64,000 nucleotides of DNA from Bacteroidota bacterium (GTDB lineage: Bacteria; Bacteroidota; Bacteroidia; Chitinophagales; LD1): positions 62,001-126,000 of the forward strand of contig JAFDYQ010000008.1 of assembly GCA_018267365.1 (NCBI GenBank). Direction: 5' to 3'. This document shows positions 43,699-53,425 of this stretch, one piece after another. Both the position numbers and the translations under genes were made by a program. The notes below the pieces were generated by a model. It did no database searches and was not told where the DNA came from. It saw only the letters and a program-made list of their open reading frames with translations. Every line of letters begins with the position of its first letter. Within the stretch, counting starts at the first letter, position 1.

Positions 43699-44571
43699 TT
43701 AATCACTGTCCTTGCTCAGGACCACATCTACAAAGCGCTTGACCACATTATTACCCTTATCCTGCTCACGTATATCAAAGAGCTGCTTAAATTGTTTGAG
43801 AAGGGCTAGCTCCACTTTGCTTTTGATGAGTTCCTGCGTTTCCGGATCTTCATACAGGGCCTTGTACTTCTTAGTAGATATCCTCTTACCAAAACTAAAA
43901 TACAGCTTGACAGGCTTTGGTAGGATCGTATTACCGAAGCCTCTGACAAATGGCGGCAGCAATTCACCATCCTTGAAAACCGAATGTGCCAGTCCCGTCT
44001 GCTTCAGCAGTTTGCCGGCCCATGAGTTTTCCAGTATGTCATTGGAATCTTTTACCACATCATAGGCATCCTCAGCCCCCACAGCAGCTACGGGTATGAT
44101 GTCGTAGCCATATTGCATGGCCATTCTTACAAATCCGGTACGGTCCTGCCACTTCAGCTCATATGCTTCTCCTTTCTTCTTGCAGACTTCCCTCGTTCCT
44201 CCCGGAAACACCAGCAGGCTCTCGCCGCGCTCCATCACCTTGCCGCAGTTGACACGGGAGGCTTCGAGTGCCCCCAGTTTTTTCTCCAGGAGATCCCTCC
44301 ATAGCGGTATCTGAAAATGTCTTCTGTCTGCCAGGGCCCGCAGGAATATCCCCTTCTGAATATATAGCTCTATGGCAAAGGGATAGCCATCCAAGACACC
44401 TATGACGGCATGGTTGGACACAAATAATGCCGGGCGCGAGGCATCTACCTCATCTATACCATGAAACTCGGGTGTAAAATACCTCTTGAATGGTTTGATA
44501 AACTGCTTGGCAAAATCCCTTGAAGGTGGATCAAAATCCATTTCCGGGTGCGGCTTGGTTGTTTCTTTCAT
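43699..44571 (-). CDS. Lysophospholipid acyltransferase family protein (MGAT-like)
   Basis: A 290-residue acyltransferase. FVSNHAVIGVLDGYPF holds the NHx4D-like active-site motif, and LLVFPGGTREV is the phosphate-binding block typical of the DGAT2/MGAT branch. Such enzymes move an acyl chain to a lysolipid, a glycerolipid or a wax alcohol. It starts 77 bases from the hybrid kinase gene and is followed by the GT-C gene 12 bases after its stop, suggesting a common lipid or glycolipid pathway. No signal peptide. Confidence 0.87.
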   Translation of the reverse strand: MKETTKPHPEMDFDPPSRDFAKQFIKPFKRYFTPEFHGIDEVDASRPALFVSNHAVIGVLDGYPFAIELYIQKGIFLRALADRRHFQIPLWRDLLEKKLGALEASRVNCGKVMERGESLLVFPGGTREVCKKKGEAYELKWQDRTGFVRMAMQYGYDIIPVAAVGAEDAYDVVKDSNDILENSWAGKLLKQTGLAHSVFKDGELLPPFVRGFGNTILPKPVKLYFSFGKRISTKKYKALYEDPETQELIKSKVELALLKQFKQLFDIREQDKGNNVVKRFVDVVLSKDSD

Positions 44572-44648
44572 ATTCGTCAGAAAGACGCAAATTATAATTT
44601 AAGCCCTGAATAAGGAAATAGATCAGTGCAGATGCTGTGTACCCGCTG

Positions 44649-46364
44649 CTATTCTGCAGGCAGTGTAAAGTAGAAACTACTGCCGAATCCCTCATGAGAT
44701 TCTACCCATATGCGGCCGTTATTGGCTTCCACTATATTTTTGCAGATGGCCAGGCCATTGCCCGCACCGCTATACTCGTCCACACGATTTAGCTTACGAA
44801 ATGGCTCAAAGATAGCCTGGTGGTACTTGGCGTCTATACCAATACCGTTGTCCTTCACACAAAACTGCCACTCCGCACCTTCACGGCGTGCGAGTATCTC
44901 CACATATGGCCGCTTATCTTTTTTCTGAAACTTCAGCGCATTATCTATCAGATGATATAATAGTTTACGGACATCATCGGCATCGGCTTTGACTGCCGGC
45001 ATCTCTGACACATTTACCATAGCATCTGAGGCGTCTATCACGGGCTTCAGTTGCTTTAGCACCTCTTGTACCTGATTCATCATATTTACACGCACCGGTC
45101 TTACTATCCGGTCGCTCATATTCATCAGCAGCTTCATATCTGCCAGCATCCGCTCAGCCCGATTGATCTCATCAGTGATAGTCTCCGCATAGGTCAGCAG
45201 CTTCTTACTATCCGTACCCTTCTTTAGCCCCTCGGTGAGCAGCTGCAGATAGCTGACAGAGGTCCTCACAGGCTCTCGCAGGTCGTGCGATGCTATCTCC
45301 ATCAGGCGGTGCGGGCTGAGTAGCTGCGTACTGTCCTGGCCGGGCGCTGCCAGGCTACATACAGTGATAGTATCCTCTCCGGCAGCCACACTCTTGCGCA
45401 GCAGCTCCAGTGGTGCGGTGAGGCTGGCTCCGCCTATCGTCTTGACCAGGTCAGGGCTCGGAGCTGCCACCAGATTGATATGCTCGCCGCGATCCGTCGT
45501 GATAAAAGCCTCCAGTGGCTCACCTCTGAGGTCTGCACGGTCTGCTCTTATGAGTTGGATAAAGGAGTCATTGGCCGCATGTATCCTGTCATTGACCAGC
45601 AGTACAAAAGGCAACGCGCAGGCCTGGATCAGATCATTGAGCAGCGCCGTTTTTTCCTGCAGCGCCATAGATGACTGCACAGCATTTTTGGCCAGTCGGA
45701 TCACCGTGGCTTCTGTGCCCTCCCATCGCTGCGGGGCTATATGCAGATCATATGAGCAGGATTGGACCTCGACAGTAGCTTTTACTTCTTTCTGCACAGC
45801 GCCCAGGCTGATAAATCTGCGCAGCAGGGCTATCACATCACTATCAGCCAGCAGCCGCCTGCCGGCACGGTTCACGTATATCACATCCCCACCGCCATTG
45901 GCTACGAGTACAGCCTCGCCCACCCTGTCCAGCAGGCTACGGTGTGTATCACCCGGCTGCCGCGAGCCTGCGCCTGTAGCTGCATTAGCTTTGATAGCCG
46001 AGAGTATGGCCTTGGGCAGATAGAAGTAGTTCAGTTTGTTTTTCAGCAGATAGTCTGCAGCGCCCGCAGTTTGTATCTTATCGCGAAGCGTATCCCCGTT
46101 AGACGCCGATAGCACCAGCAAGGGGATATGACGCTCGCTAAGGATCGTGCGCATCTGTGCAAAGAGTGCTTCGCGGTCTACAAAGGCCGCATCTATCAGC
46201 ACGGCATCCGGAGGTGTGAGAGCTATGGATGTCTGCCCTTGAGTCAGGTCATGTCTGATATCTAAGGCAAAATCTCCCTCGCCCGATGCACGCAGGTACC
46301 GGCGTACCTCATCGGCTACGCTTTTATCCTTCTCTATCAGGAGTATATGGTATGATTCCGCCAT
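44649..46364 (-). CDS. Hybrid sensor: receiver domain, PAS-like regions and histidine kinase
   Basis: A 571-residue cytoplasmic protein. Residues 1-125 form a receiver (phosphoacceptor D in DAVLIDAAFVD), 140-330 contain one or two PAS-like folds, and 345-571 are a kinase. The H-box is ASHDLREPVRTS, followed by the N-box LIDNALKFQKKD, G1 VKDNGIGID and G2 GAGNGLAICKN. The receiver at the N-terminus means it is probably controlled by another kinase. There are no membrane segments. A TATATTTG box lies about 50 bases upstream. Confidence 0.9.
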   Translation of the reverse strand: MAESYHILLIEKDKSVADEVRRYLRASGEGDFALDIRHDLTQGQTSIALTPPDAVLIDAAFVDREALFAQMRTILSERHIPLLVLSASNGDTLRDKIQTAGAADYLLKNKLNYFYLPKAILSAIKANAATGAGSRQPGDTHRSLLDRVGEAVLVANGGGDVIYVNRAGRRLLADSDVIALLRRFISLGAVQKEVKATVEVQSCSYDLHIAPQRWEGTEATVIRLAKNAVQSSMALQEKTALLNDLIQACALPFVLLVNDRIHAANDSFIQLIRADRADLRGEPLEAFITTDRGEHINLVAAPSPDLVKTIGGASLTAPLELLRKSVAAGEDTITVCSLAAPGQDSTQLLSPHRLMEIASHDLREPVRTSVSYLQLLTEGLKKGTDSKKLLTYAETITDEINRAERMLADMKLLMNMSDRIVRPVRVNMMNQVQEVLKQLKPVIDASDAMVNVSEMPAVKADADDVRKLLYHLIDNALKFQKKDKRPYVEILARREGAEWQFCVKDNGIGIDAKYHQAIFEPFRKLNRVDEYSGAGNGLAICKNIVEANNGRIWVESHEGFGSSFYFTLPAE

Positions 46365-46412
46365 GTGGAGGACAGACTATCCGGGCAATATAAAAGCCAA
46401 AAGCGCTTTTGT

Positions 46413-46420
46413 CAAATATA
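46413..46420 (-). promoter_or_regulatory. -7 box upstream of the hybrid sensor gene
   Basis: TATATTTG on the minus strand, 48 bases before the ATG at 46364. A matching -33 TTTG at the standard distance is not visible. Confidence 0.45.
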
Positions 46421-46496
46421 AATGCAGATAGACCAATGATTTAGCTAAAGTGCTACCGCCTGTGGATAAAGCTATAATCCACGCCCATACAATGCT

Positions 46497-47384
46497 TTAG
46501 GCTTTGGGGTGAGCCTGTTTATAGATATTCTTGAGTTTGTCTATAGTATTGTGCGTATAGACCTGAGTGGCAGCCAGGCTGGCATGGCCGAGCAGTTCCT
46601 TCACCGCATTGATATCAGCGCCGTTATTCATCAGGTGTGTGGCGTAGGTATGACGCAGCACGTGGGGGCTCTTTTTATCTATAGTCGTGACCAGGTTGAG
46701 GTACTTTTTTACCGTGGCATAGACACGAGACGCGTTTAGCTGCCTCCCTTCATCATCTACGAAAAGATATAGCGACGGGTGTGCGATATGCGCATTCTTG
46801 TGTGTTATGTATTCCTTCACCGCATCGCGCAGCTCCGGCTGTATGGGTATGATGCGCTCCTTATTGCCCTTTCCGAGTACCTTCACCTGAGAGTGGTAAG
46901 AGTCTAGGTCTGTCTCTCGCAGGCCCAGCAGCTCAGAGCGGCGCATACCTGTACCGTAGAGCAGCTCCAGTATGATACGGTCACGTGCCCCCTCAAAACT
47001 CTCCGGAAACTCTACCTCCTTCATCAGCTTGTCTATCCCATTCTTCTCTACAAATACCGGCAGCCGTTTGGCTGTCTTTGGTGCCAGCACTTTGGCGAGC
47101 GGACTTTTCTTCACCACTCCTTTCCGCATCAGAAACTTAAAGAAAGACTTCAGCGTAGACAGTTTCCTGTTGATACTGCGGGGGCTGATCTCTTTTTCCA
47201 TCATGCTCACCATCCATGAGCGGATCTCCAGGTGCGTGGCCAGCTCTATCTCCTCCTTTTGGTACTCAGTTTTGAGGTAGTAGTACAGCTGCTCCAGATC
47301 ATTCTGGTACGACTCCAGCGTATGCGGCGAGTAGCGGCGCTCATACTGTATGTAGCTCAGAAAAGATTGAATGTGCGGTGACAT
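46497..47384 (-). CDS. xerD: Tyrosine recombinase XerC/XerD
   Basis: A 295-residue site-specific recombinase that resolves chromosome dimers at dif. An N-terminal SAM-like DNA-binding domain (1-90) is followed by the catalytic domain with R148, K172, H241, R244, H267 and the nucleophile Y276. The HVLRHTYATHLMNNGAD stretch is characteristic. It stands alone with 130-140 base gaps on both sides, as is common for the single Xer protein in this phylum. Whether it is called XerC, XerD or XerA cannot be decided from sequence alone. Confidence 0.93.
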   Translation of the reverse strand: MSPHIQSFLSYIQYERRYSPHTLESYQNDLEQLYYYLKTEYQKEEIELATHLEIRSWMVSMMEKEISPRSINRKLSTLKSFFKFLMRKGVVKKSPLAKVLAPKTAKRLPVFVEKNGIDKLMKEVEFPESFEGARDRIILELLYGTGMRRSELLGLRETDLDSYHSQVKVLGKGNKERIIPIQPELRDAVKEYITHKNAHIAHPSLYLFVDDEGRQLNASRVYATVKKYLNLVTTIDKKSPHVLRHTYATHLMNNGADINAVKELLGHASLAATQVYTHNTIDKLKNIYKQAHPKA

Positions 47385-47526
47385 GATATGAAAATACGGC
47401 GATACTGCACCTCATGGTACTCACTTGTAAACGCTAACTCTCTATGCCGTATTATAAAAGAGTCTGTTTTGCTGATCCGACTGATAGATTATTCGACTAC
47501 ATTTATCGGCACAATGCAAAGTCGCT

Positions 47527-48495
47527 ATGCTATATAGGAAACTGGGCCAGACCGGTATTGATATCAGCCAGCTATCACTCGGCACCATGACAGTACTCAA
47601 AGGCGGTACTGTAGCCGAGAAACTGAGCCTTTATGATGCTGCTTATGAGAGAGGAGTCAATTACTTTGACACCTCTGACAACTATGAGAACGGTGAATCG
47701 GAGAGATTTCTGGGCAAATTTCTGAAAGATAAAGACAGGTCAAAAATTTATGTAGGTACCAAGTGCTTTTTCCCAAAGCCGGAATATCCGGCGGGAGGGC
47801 TCAGCCGGGAAAACATCACGCAGACAGTAGAGCGGTCACTGCAAAGAATGGAGACGGACTACATAGATATTTTCTACTGCCACAGATATGATCCCAATAC
47901 TCCTGTAGAGGAAACTATCACAGCTATTCAGTCGCTGATAGAGCAGGGCAAGATACGACACTGGGGTGTCAGCAGCTTCAGCACGGCACAGCTGTGCGAG
48001 ATATACTATACCGCACGAGAGATGAAGTGCGGGCTGCCGTCCGTAGCGCAGTACCCTTACAATCTTTTTAACCGAACCATAGAGATGGACCTAAAAGAGG
48101 CCATCAGCAAACTGACCCTCGGTGTGATAGGATACTATCCACTGGCACAAGGTGTCCTGACGGGCAAATACAGTAATAGTAGCAATACTGACAATCGTGC
48201 ATCAGATCCCTTATTGAAAAAACAAATGTGGGACCTGACGGAAATCAAACTGACCAAAGTCAGTCGTTTTTTGCAGCTGGCCGCAGATCTCGGCGTCTCG
48301 CCCGCAGCGCTGGCGCTGCGCTGGTCTCTGCACTACGATGCGGTATGCAGCACGCTATCTAACGTGAATAACTTTAATCAGTTAGAGGAAAATCTGCAGT
48401 TTATTTCAGTAGATTTATCCCCAGAGGTGACAGCAGCACTGGAAGGGATTTTTCACAATGCTCCTGCCAATCCATACACAGGTCAAAAATTTTAG
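47527..48495 (+). CDS. Aldo/keto reductase
   Basis: A 322-residue NADPH-dependent oxidoreductase of the potassium-channel-beta/Tas-like subgroup. The start MLYRKLGQTGIDISQLSLGT, the FDTSDNYENGESE segment (catalytic Asp and Tyr), KCFF with the Lys and YCHRYDPNTPVEET with the His are present. It would reduce aldehydes or sugars. The next gene, a 2-oxoglutarate-dependent oxygenase, begins 6 bases after the stop, so they are one transcript and may act on the same metabolite. Confidence 0.93.
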   Translation: MLYRKLGQTGIDISQLSLGTMTVLKGGTVAEKLSLYDAAYERGVNYFDTSDNYENGESERFLGKFLKDKDRSKIYVGTKCFFPKPEYPAGGLSRENITQTVERSLQRMETDYIDIFYCHRYDPNTPVEETITAIQSLIEQGKIRHWGVSSFSTAQLCEIYYTAREMKCGLPSVAQYPYNLFNRTIEMDLKEAISKLTLGVIGYYPLAQGVLTGKYSNSSNTDNRASDPLLKKQMWDLTEIKLTKVSRFLQLAADLGVSPAALALRWSLHYDAVCSTLSNVNNFNQLEENLQFISVDLSPEVTAALEGIFHNAPANPYTGQKF

Positions 48496-48501
48496 CGCGA
48501 T

Positions 48502-49320
48502 ATGAATGTATCTTATCAGATAGATGATGAAGTGATCACACTGGAGCTCGATGGTGATGTCGTATCCGGCGGCAATGAAGTACTGCTGGCGAAGGATATA
48601 GACCTTCTGGCCAAGACAGACTGGAAGGAAAGCGGATATACGATCGTGCCTTTTCTGAAGGATGAAGACTTTGCAAAGGTAAAGGCAGGAATCACTAAGC
48701 TGATAGCAGGTATCATAGAGTCATGTGGTGGTAAGGTAGATGACAAGTTTACTCTGGCCCGCTATCATCTCTATGTGGATGATGCCCTGCACCTGGAGGT
48801 AGCCAAGGCTATCAAGGACGGCTGGCTCGTGTCGGAGTTTCCCATAGATATGCAGATAGTCAATGATCGCATGTCTGAGCTACTGAATGAGAAAGTATGT
48901 ACTGATCTCAAAGGTTCTAAGTATGACAGCTTCTTCCTGCGTATAGTGCGCCCTAAGCGCTATACAGACAATAATCCGCCTCACCGTGATGTTTGGCTGG
49001 ACCGCCTGCGCCACGCTATGAATATCTATGCACCACTGAGCGGTAGCAATAAGAATAGCGCCCTGCCTATACTACCGGGCAGTCAGTACCTGATGGAGTC
49101 AGAGATACAGCGTACCGCCGATGGCGCACAGCTCAACGGCACTCAGTATACAGTGCCATGTGTCGTCTCTGTGAAAGGTGAGATACCTAAGATGATACGC
49201 CCCTCTCTGACAGAGAATGAAGTGATGCTCTTCACACCATATATGGTGCATGGCGGAGGCTACAATCTGAATGAAGACGAAACGCGCACCTCACTGGAGG
49301 TTCGATTCTGGAAGGTATAA
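48502..49320 (+). CDS. PhyH-like 2-oxoglutarate/Fe(II) oxygenase
   Basis: A 272-residue soluble protein. The iron-binding triad appears as H161 and D163 in PPHRDVW and H250 in YMVHGGGYN, with a following Arg (TRTSLEVRFW) for 2-oxoglutarate. This is the pattern of phytanoyl-CoA dioxygenase-like hydroxylases. The overall sequence is divergent and I do not know its substrate. It follows the aldo/keto reductase by six bases, and the neighbour on the other strand is a glycosyltransferase, so a surface-sugar or lipid role is possible. Confidence 0.78.
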   Translation: MNVSYQIDDEVITLELDGDVVSGGNEVLLAKDIDLLAKTDWKESGYTIVPFLKDEDFAKVKAGITKLIAGIIESCGGKVDDKFTLARYHLYVDDALHLEVAKAIKDGWLVSEFPIDMQIVNDRMSELLNEKVCTDLKGSKYDSFFLRIVRPKRYTDNNPPHRDVWLDRLRHAMNIYAPLSGSNKNSALPILPGSQYLMESEIQRTADGAQLNGTQYTVPCVVSVKGEIPKMIRPSLTENEVMLFTPYMVHGGGYNLNEDETRTSLEVRFWKV

Positions 49321-49333
49321 AACTGATATAGTT

Positions 49334-50479
49334 TCAGACTTTTCTGAAGGTAAGAAATAGCTCCTCCAGATTGGTTATCCATTTCTTTACATTGCGCATC
49401 TCCTGGATGTATTGGTACTGAGCCAGAGATAGCTTATCTGCCTCTACTTCGTTTTGCAGTATATCTACCGTCCGGGCCGCAAAGGCATTGATATTGGTAT
49501 ACATCGGAAACTCCTCCATACCCTTCTCTGCTGTATGGCTAAAATCCCAAAACAACTGTGGCAGCCCTATGCTACAAATATCGAAACCCGCAAAGCCCCC
49601 GGGTATACCATAGAATCCATGAAACCATACCACATTTAGCTTTTCATCGATCGCCGTCTTCTTCAGGTCTTTCTGGTGGCCCCGAAATTTGACTTTATCC
49701 TTTAGCCCCAGGTGGCGGATGTATTTTGAAATGCCCTCCTTCTGTGGGTCGCCCGTACCAAAGATATGTAGCTCTGCATTAGGTACACGGTCTAGCAATA
49801 CATGAAAAGCATAAATGAACGGGTCTAGCGGCTTAGTATAGGTCAACCTCGTAAATACGCCGATCTTTGGCGCATCCGTTTTGTGAAAGTGCCACTGACG
49901 TCCCCCATCGCTCAGATTGATAGAGAGCGGTAGGAAGGTATGGCGGAAATCTTTAAATTCTGTAAGCTCTATTTTGATCTCATCATCCTTGAAGCCAGAC
50001 ACAAAATGATAGATGGTGGATTTGTCATAATCCTTATAGTTCTCCGGCTTTTGGAATGTGCTATTATGAAGGTTTATCAGGCTTTTATCCTTTTGCCTTT
50101 GGGTCATCTTGCGCGCCAGAATCGGATAGGTATATTCTCCTACAAAGAACAAAACATCATAACTATCCAAAAAGGAATGCAAAGCAGAGTGCTCATGAGG
50201 AAAAGGGGCATTCAATAGCTTGCGCCGTATACGCTGAGACAGCGTGGGGATAAAAGGCCTGGCTATATCATCCAGAAAAAAGACCTTAGTGCCTAGCTCT
50301 ATATGCTTGTTATAGTAATAGTCTTCCCACTCAGGGTTATGCCCCAGCGGCAGCAGGCAGAGCATATCCAGCTCAAAGAGATCCTTATTGATGCAGCTAT
50401 CCATCTCATAGGTGAACCGCTGCGCACCCGCCTGATAAAACTCCGACACTACAAACAAGACCTTGACCTTTCCCTTCAT
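49334..50479 (-). CDS. Glycosyltransferase, GT4-like
   Basis: A 381-residue cytoplasmic enzyme starting MKGKVKVLFVVSEFYQAG (ATG at 50479; the open frame upstream to 50539 is not used). The second half shows the donor-site features of GT-B enzymes: VFTRLTYTKPLDPF, LHIFGTGDPQKEG and GGFAGFDICSIGLPQLFWD. The conserved ExxxxxE is degenerate. It is a lone gene convergent with the 2OG oxygenase gene (13-base gap). Substrates are unknown. Confidence 0.82.
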   Translation of the reverse strand: MKGKVKVLFVVSEFYQAGAQRFTYEMDSCINKDLFELDMLCLLPLGHNPEWEDYYYNKHIELGTKVFFLDDIARPFIPTLSQRIRRKLLNAPFPHEHSALHSFLDSYDVLFFVGEYTYPILARKMTQRQKDKSLINLHNSTFQKPENYKDYDKSTIYHFVSGFKDDEIKIELTEFKDFRHTFLPLSINLSDGGRQWHFHKTDAPKIGVFTRLTYTKPLDPFIYAFHVLLDRVPNAELHIFGTGDPQKEGISKYIRHLGLKDKVKFRGHQKDLKKTAIDEKLNVVWFHGFYGIPGGFAGFDICSIGLPQLFWDFSHTAEKGMEEFPMYTNINAFAARTVDILQNEVEADKLSLAQYQYIQEMRNVKKWITNLEELFLTFRKV

Positions 50480-50578
50480 GCTACTACTTGACTTAAAAAA
50501 ATATTTCGCGACAATATAGTGAAACAGAAGTAGGAGCACAATGAGATATGCCTAACCATTCTACTTTGAGTGATGCAA

Positions 50579-50613
50579 GCAAAAAAGCCCGTCCCGGTTT
50601 GACCGGGACGGGC
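50579..50613 (-). terminator. Terminator of rpsU
   Basis: A perfect 11-bp stem, GCCCGTCCCGG (50587-50597) with CCGGGACGGGC (50603-50613), loop TTTGA; on the minus strand a run of T follows. It ends the rpsU transcript. Confidence 0.93.
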
Positions 50614-50650
50614 TTTAATATATTTAAATCAAGACGAGAGTCAGTAGTGA

Positions 50651-50845
50651 CTATGCCTCCTCAGAGCGGCGCATGGTCTGCACGTAGGCAGCCTTCAGCA
50701 CCTCACTCCTGCGGCGTACAGACTTCTTAGTATATGCCTGACGGCTGCGGAGCTCGCGCAGGAGACCTGCTTTCTCGAACTTCTTCTTATACTTCTTCAG
50801 CGCTCTGTCCAGTGATTCTGATTCTCTTGTGTCAATGATTAACAT
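50651..50845 (-). CDS. rpsU: 30S ribosomal protein S21
   Basis: A 64-residue basic ribosomal protein of the small subunit. The motif SLDRALKKYKKKFEKAG and the C-terminal RRRSEVLKAAYVQTMRR are diagnostic. It is monocistronic, with its own promoter and strong terminator. S21 works near the anti-Shine-Dalgarno region of 16S rRNA, and in Bacteroidota it is known to help hide that region, in keeping with the lack of Shine-Dalgarno sequences here. Confidence 0.97.
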   Translation of the reverse strand: MLIIDTRESESLDRALKKYKKKFEKAGLLRELRSRQAYTKKSVRRRSEVLKAAYVQTMRRSEEA

Positions 50846-50867
50846 TCGTCTTTTTTATTTTGAGGCC

Positions 50868-50898
50868 CAAAAATACGCCTTTTTCTGAAATCTGCAAA
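50868..50898 (-). promoter_or_regulatory. Promoter of rpsU
   Basis: On the minus strand TTTG (50898-50895), a 19-base spacer and TATTTTTG (50875-50868), a full match to the Bacteroidota consensus. The leader is about 17-20 bases. Confidence 0.9.
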
Positions 50899-50963
50899 TA
50901 AATTCTCCACACTTCGGTAGATAGCCCTTTCGGCTGTTCTCATCCAGCCCAGCCTCGGCCACT

Positions 50964-52121
50964 TTAGATATTCCCCTTCATGATCTCGCGGCTGATCACC
51001 AGCTTCTGGATCTCTGAGGTACCCTCACCTATAGTGCAGAGCTTAGAGTCACGATAAAATTTCTCTACCGGGAAGTCCTTCGTATAGCCGTATCCACCAA
51101 ATATCTGGATGGCATCCGTAGATATCTGTACAGAGATTTCTGAGGTATAGTATTTAGCGATAGCTGACTCGCGGGTCATTGGCTTCTTTTCATTCTTCAG
51201 ATATGCCGCCTGCATAGTGAGCAGCTCTCCCGCCTCGATTTTGGTGGCCATATCAGCCAGCTTGAAGCCGATAGCCTGAAAGTTTGCGATCGGCTGGCCA
51301 AACTGTTGGCGCTCCTTTGCATATTTCACGGCGGCCTCATATGCCCCTACTGCGATACCGAGGCCCAGAGAGGCGATAGAGATACGGCCACCATCCAGGA
51401 TCTGCATAGCCTGCTGGAAGCCACGGCCCACACCAGCCTCACCGCCTACCACATTCGCATCCGGCACGAAGCACTCGTCAAATATCACCTCTGCAGTCTC
51501 AGAGGCGCGCATACCGAGTTTGTTTTCTTTTTTACCCGCTTTCAGGCCGGGATTGCCACGCTCTATGATGAATGCGGTCATACCCTTAGAGTCCAGCAGC
51601 TCTCCTGTGCGTACTATAGCTACTACTACATCACTAGAGATGCCGTGAGTGATCCAGCACTTAGTGCCATTCAGCACCCAGCCGCCATCTACCTTCTTGG
51701 CAGTACACTTCATGCGCATAGCGTCAGAGCCGGTGTTTGGCTCCGTCAGGCCCCAGGCGCCTATGTGCTGGCCGGCGGCGAGTTTAGGCAGGTATTTCTC
51801 CTTTTGCTCCTTAGTACCGTGGTAGTAGATATGGCCCGTGCAGAGCGAGTTGTGCGCTGCCATAGAGAGACCTATAGATCCGCACACCTTAGATATCTCT
51901 ACGATAGCAGTCACATATTCAAAGTAGCTGAAACCCGATCCACCGTACTCCTGTGGGATATAGATACCCATCAGGCCCAGGTCGCCCATCTTGTGAAACA
52001 GATCCTTAGGAAAGTGCTGGGATTCGTCCCACTCCATCATCTTGGGGCGGATCTCTTTGTCCGCAAAGTCGCGGCATACCTGAGCGATCATCTTCTGGTT
52101 GTCATTCGGAGCGAAATTCAT
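50964..52121 (-). CDS. Acyl-CoA dehydrogenase (short/branched-chain type)
   Basis: A 385-residue FAD enzyme with [17 protein letters not shown] near residues 128-144 and the C-terminal [19 protein letters not shown] and [13 protein letters not shown] blocks; the Glu of GTSEIQ region and the catalytic Glu (YxxE) follow butyryl/short-chain enzymes. It belongs to beta-oxidation or branched-chain amino-acid breakdown, feeding electrons to ETF. The ATG at 52121 ([10 protein letters not shown]) is used; the frame continues upstream to 52295 without homology. It is the second acyl-CoA dehydrogenase in the window, not closely related to the first. Confidence 0.93.
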   Translation of the reverse strand: MNFAPNDNQKMIAQVCRDFADKEIRPKMMEWDESQHFPKDLFHKMGDLGLMGIYIPQEYGGSGFSYFEYVTAIVEISKVCGSIGLSMAAHNSLCTGHIYYHGTKEQKEKYLPKLAAGQHIGAWGLTEPNTGSDAMRMKCTAKKVDGGWVLNGTKCWITHGISSDVVVAIVRTGELLDSKGMTAFIIERGNPGLKAGKKENKLGMRASETAEVIFDECFVPDANVVGGEAGVGRGFQQAMQILDGGRISIASLGLGIAVGAYEAAVKYAKERQQFGQPIANFQAIGFKLADMATKIEAGELLTMQAAYLKNEKKPMTRESAIAKYYTSEISVQISTDAIQIFGGYGYTKDFPVEKFYRDSKLCTIGEGTSEIQKLVISREIMKGNI

Positions 52122-52315
52122 ATTCAGCGTGTATTGATTGGGTAATGGTGTTTTAGAAATCGGGAGCGAATATAGCTTTTTCCCGGCTAGAGCGTTGCGG
52201 AAGTTGAGGAAATTATCCCCGAATATATGGTGGCATTTCCCACAGCCGAATATAGATACAATAAATTGATTATCAAAAATATAAATAGTTGGCATAGGTT
52301 ATGAAATATGCTTCT

Positions 52316-52370
52316 CAACTTTGTGAAACGCGCCCAATCCGAAAAGCGATATGAGTAGGATCACATAAAA
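52316..52370 (+). promoter_or_regulatory. Promoter and leader element of the first paralogue gene
   Basis: CAACTTTG at 52316-52323 (one mismatch to TAnnTTTG) followed, after 14 bases, by TCCGAAAAGCGATA and TGAGTAGGA (52338-52370 as a whole). The same element, 22 of its first 23 bases identical, is found before the fourth paralogue at 53995-54028. Confidence 0.65.
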
Positions 52371-52381
52371 CTATAAGCAAC

Positions 52382-52873
52382 ATGAAAGCAATAATCATTA
52401 CTATACTATCGGCCATGCTGTCGGTATGTAGCTTTGCACAAACCATCCCTTCCACTCCGCAGCCGCTGGAGCAGACTGCCTCCGTGGTCAAGCTCCATAA
52501 GACCGAAAAAGCCGCTCTTTACTATCATGATTATACAGTATCGGATTGCAGCAAATACCATAAAATGAAAGTGGCAGGCATCGTATTGGCCTCAGTAGGT
52601 GCGGCTATGATCATGACCGGTGGTATCATGGCTGCTGTAGACTATCGTACGGTTTATGTCAATGACCCGGGCCGTGGCCCTTATCGTCCTATACACCCCC
52701 TGCGTGCCGCCGGTGGCGCTTTTGTGGCAGTAGGCGCATTGAGTGTCGGGGCGGGTATACCACTGGCTATTATAGGTGGAGTCAAAGGGCATAAATACTG
52801 CCGTGGTGGCTATGCGCCGAGCTCCTACTTACCTGGTAGGGGCGATGGGACAGGTCTGGCCTATAATTTTTAA
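52382..52873 (+). CDS. Paralogue 1 of a four-gene family: signal peptide, Gly-rich two-helix hairpin between two Cys
   Basis: A 163-residue protein of no family I can name. Signal peptide 1-20 (ends CSFAQ). C56 opens the conserved block CSKYHKMKVAGIVL, which leads into the first Gly-rich hydrophobic helix (about 64-85, with MTGGIM). A Pro-rich loop follows, then the second helix (about 108-133) with the invariant AGIPL, and C140 in KGHKYC. The C-terminus ends GDGTGLAYNF, with a final Phe as in outer-membrane strands. The three genes downstream encode the same layout. Export is clear; membrane location and function are unknown. A disulfide between the two Cys is possible. Confidence 0.82.
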   Translation: MKAIIITILSAMLSVCSFAQTIPSTPQPLEQTASVVKLHKTEKAALYYHDYTVSDCSKYHKMKVAGIVLASVGAAMIMTGGIMAAVDYRTVYVNDPGRGPYRPIHPLRAAGGAFVAVGALSVGAGIPLAIIGGVKGHKYCRGGYAPSSYLPGRGDGTGLAYNF

Positions 52874-52935
52874 GCTATTCAAAGGGGCAGCCTTCTGCTG
52901 CCGCCTTGAGAAAGTCTATAATTGAATCCGTTCAC

Positions 52936-53367
52936 ATGAAAGTTTTGATCATCTCATTCGTCTTAATCAGCACGCTGATGACTTACGCACAAGGAGGGCA
53001 AATCGCGTCCTGGCAGCGCAGGTCAGCAGTCCGGGTGGACTATGATGCATCCTACTATACCGCGCCTGATTACACAGCATCGGCTTGTGAGAGATACAAG
53101 GGCATGAAGACCTGTGGGATCGTGCTCACCGCCATCGGTGGCGGGCTGATGGCTACAGGCATCGGTATAGTGGTAGCATCTAATAGTGGTCATATCTATG
53201 GCGGAGCTGAAAACCGCTATTTCAGAGGTACGACTCCGCTGGTGGCGGGCGGGGCAGCAGCTCTGGCGATCAGCAGTCTCAGCCTTAGCGCAGGGATACC
53301 TCTGACTGTCTTCGGGCAGATGAAGCAAAAAAGGGTGTGCAGTCACGCAACTGTCAGGGACTTTTAG
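52936..53367 (+). CDS. Paralogue 2 of the four-gene family
   Basis: A 143-residue protein, the shortest of the four. Signal peptide 1-19 (ends LMTYAQ); the ATG at 52936 is chosen because it yields this peptide, while an in-frame start 10 codons earlier does not. C51 begins CERYKGMKTCGIVL; the second helix carries AGIPLTVFGQMKQKRVC ending at C135. The two Cys are 84 residues apart, as in paralogue 1. The tail is cut short to SHATVRDF and lacks the GTGLAxxF ending. It starts 62 bases after paralogue 1. Confidence 0.8.
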   Translation: MKVLIISFVLISTLMTYAQGGQIASWQRRSAVRVDYDASYYTAPDYTASACERYKGMKTCGIVLTAIGGGLMATGIGIVVASNSGHIYGGAENRYFRGTTPLVAGGAAALAISSLSLSAGIPLTVFGQMKQKRVCSHATVRDF

Positions 53368-53425
53368 CTGTCTTTTCAGAGTCTGTCAGTGGCTGTCATT
53401 CGTAGATATTTTTTAACTTCAAGTC

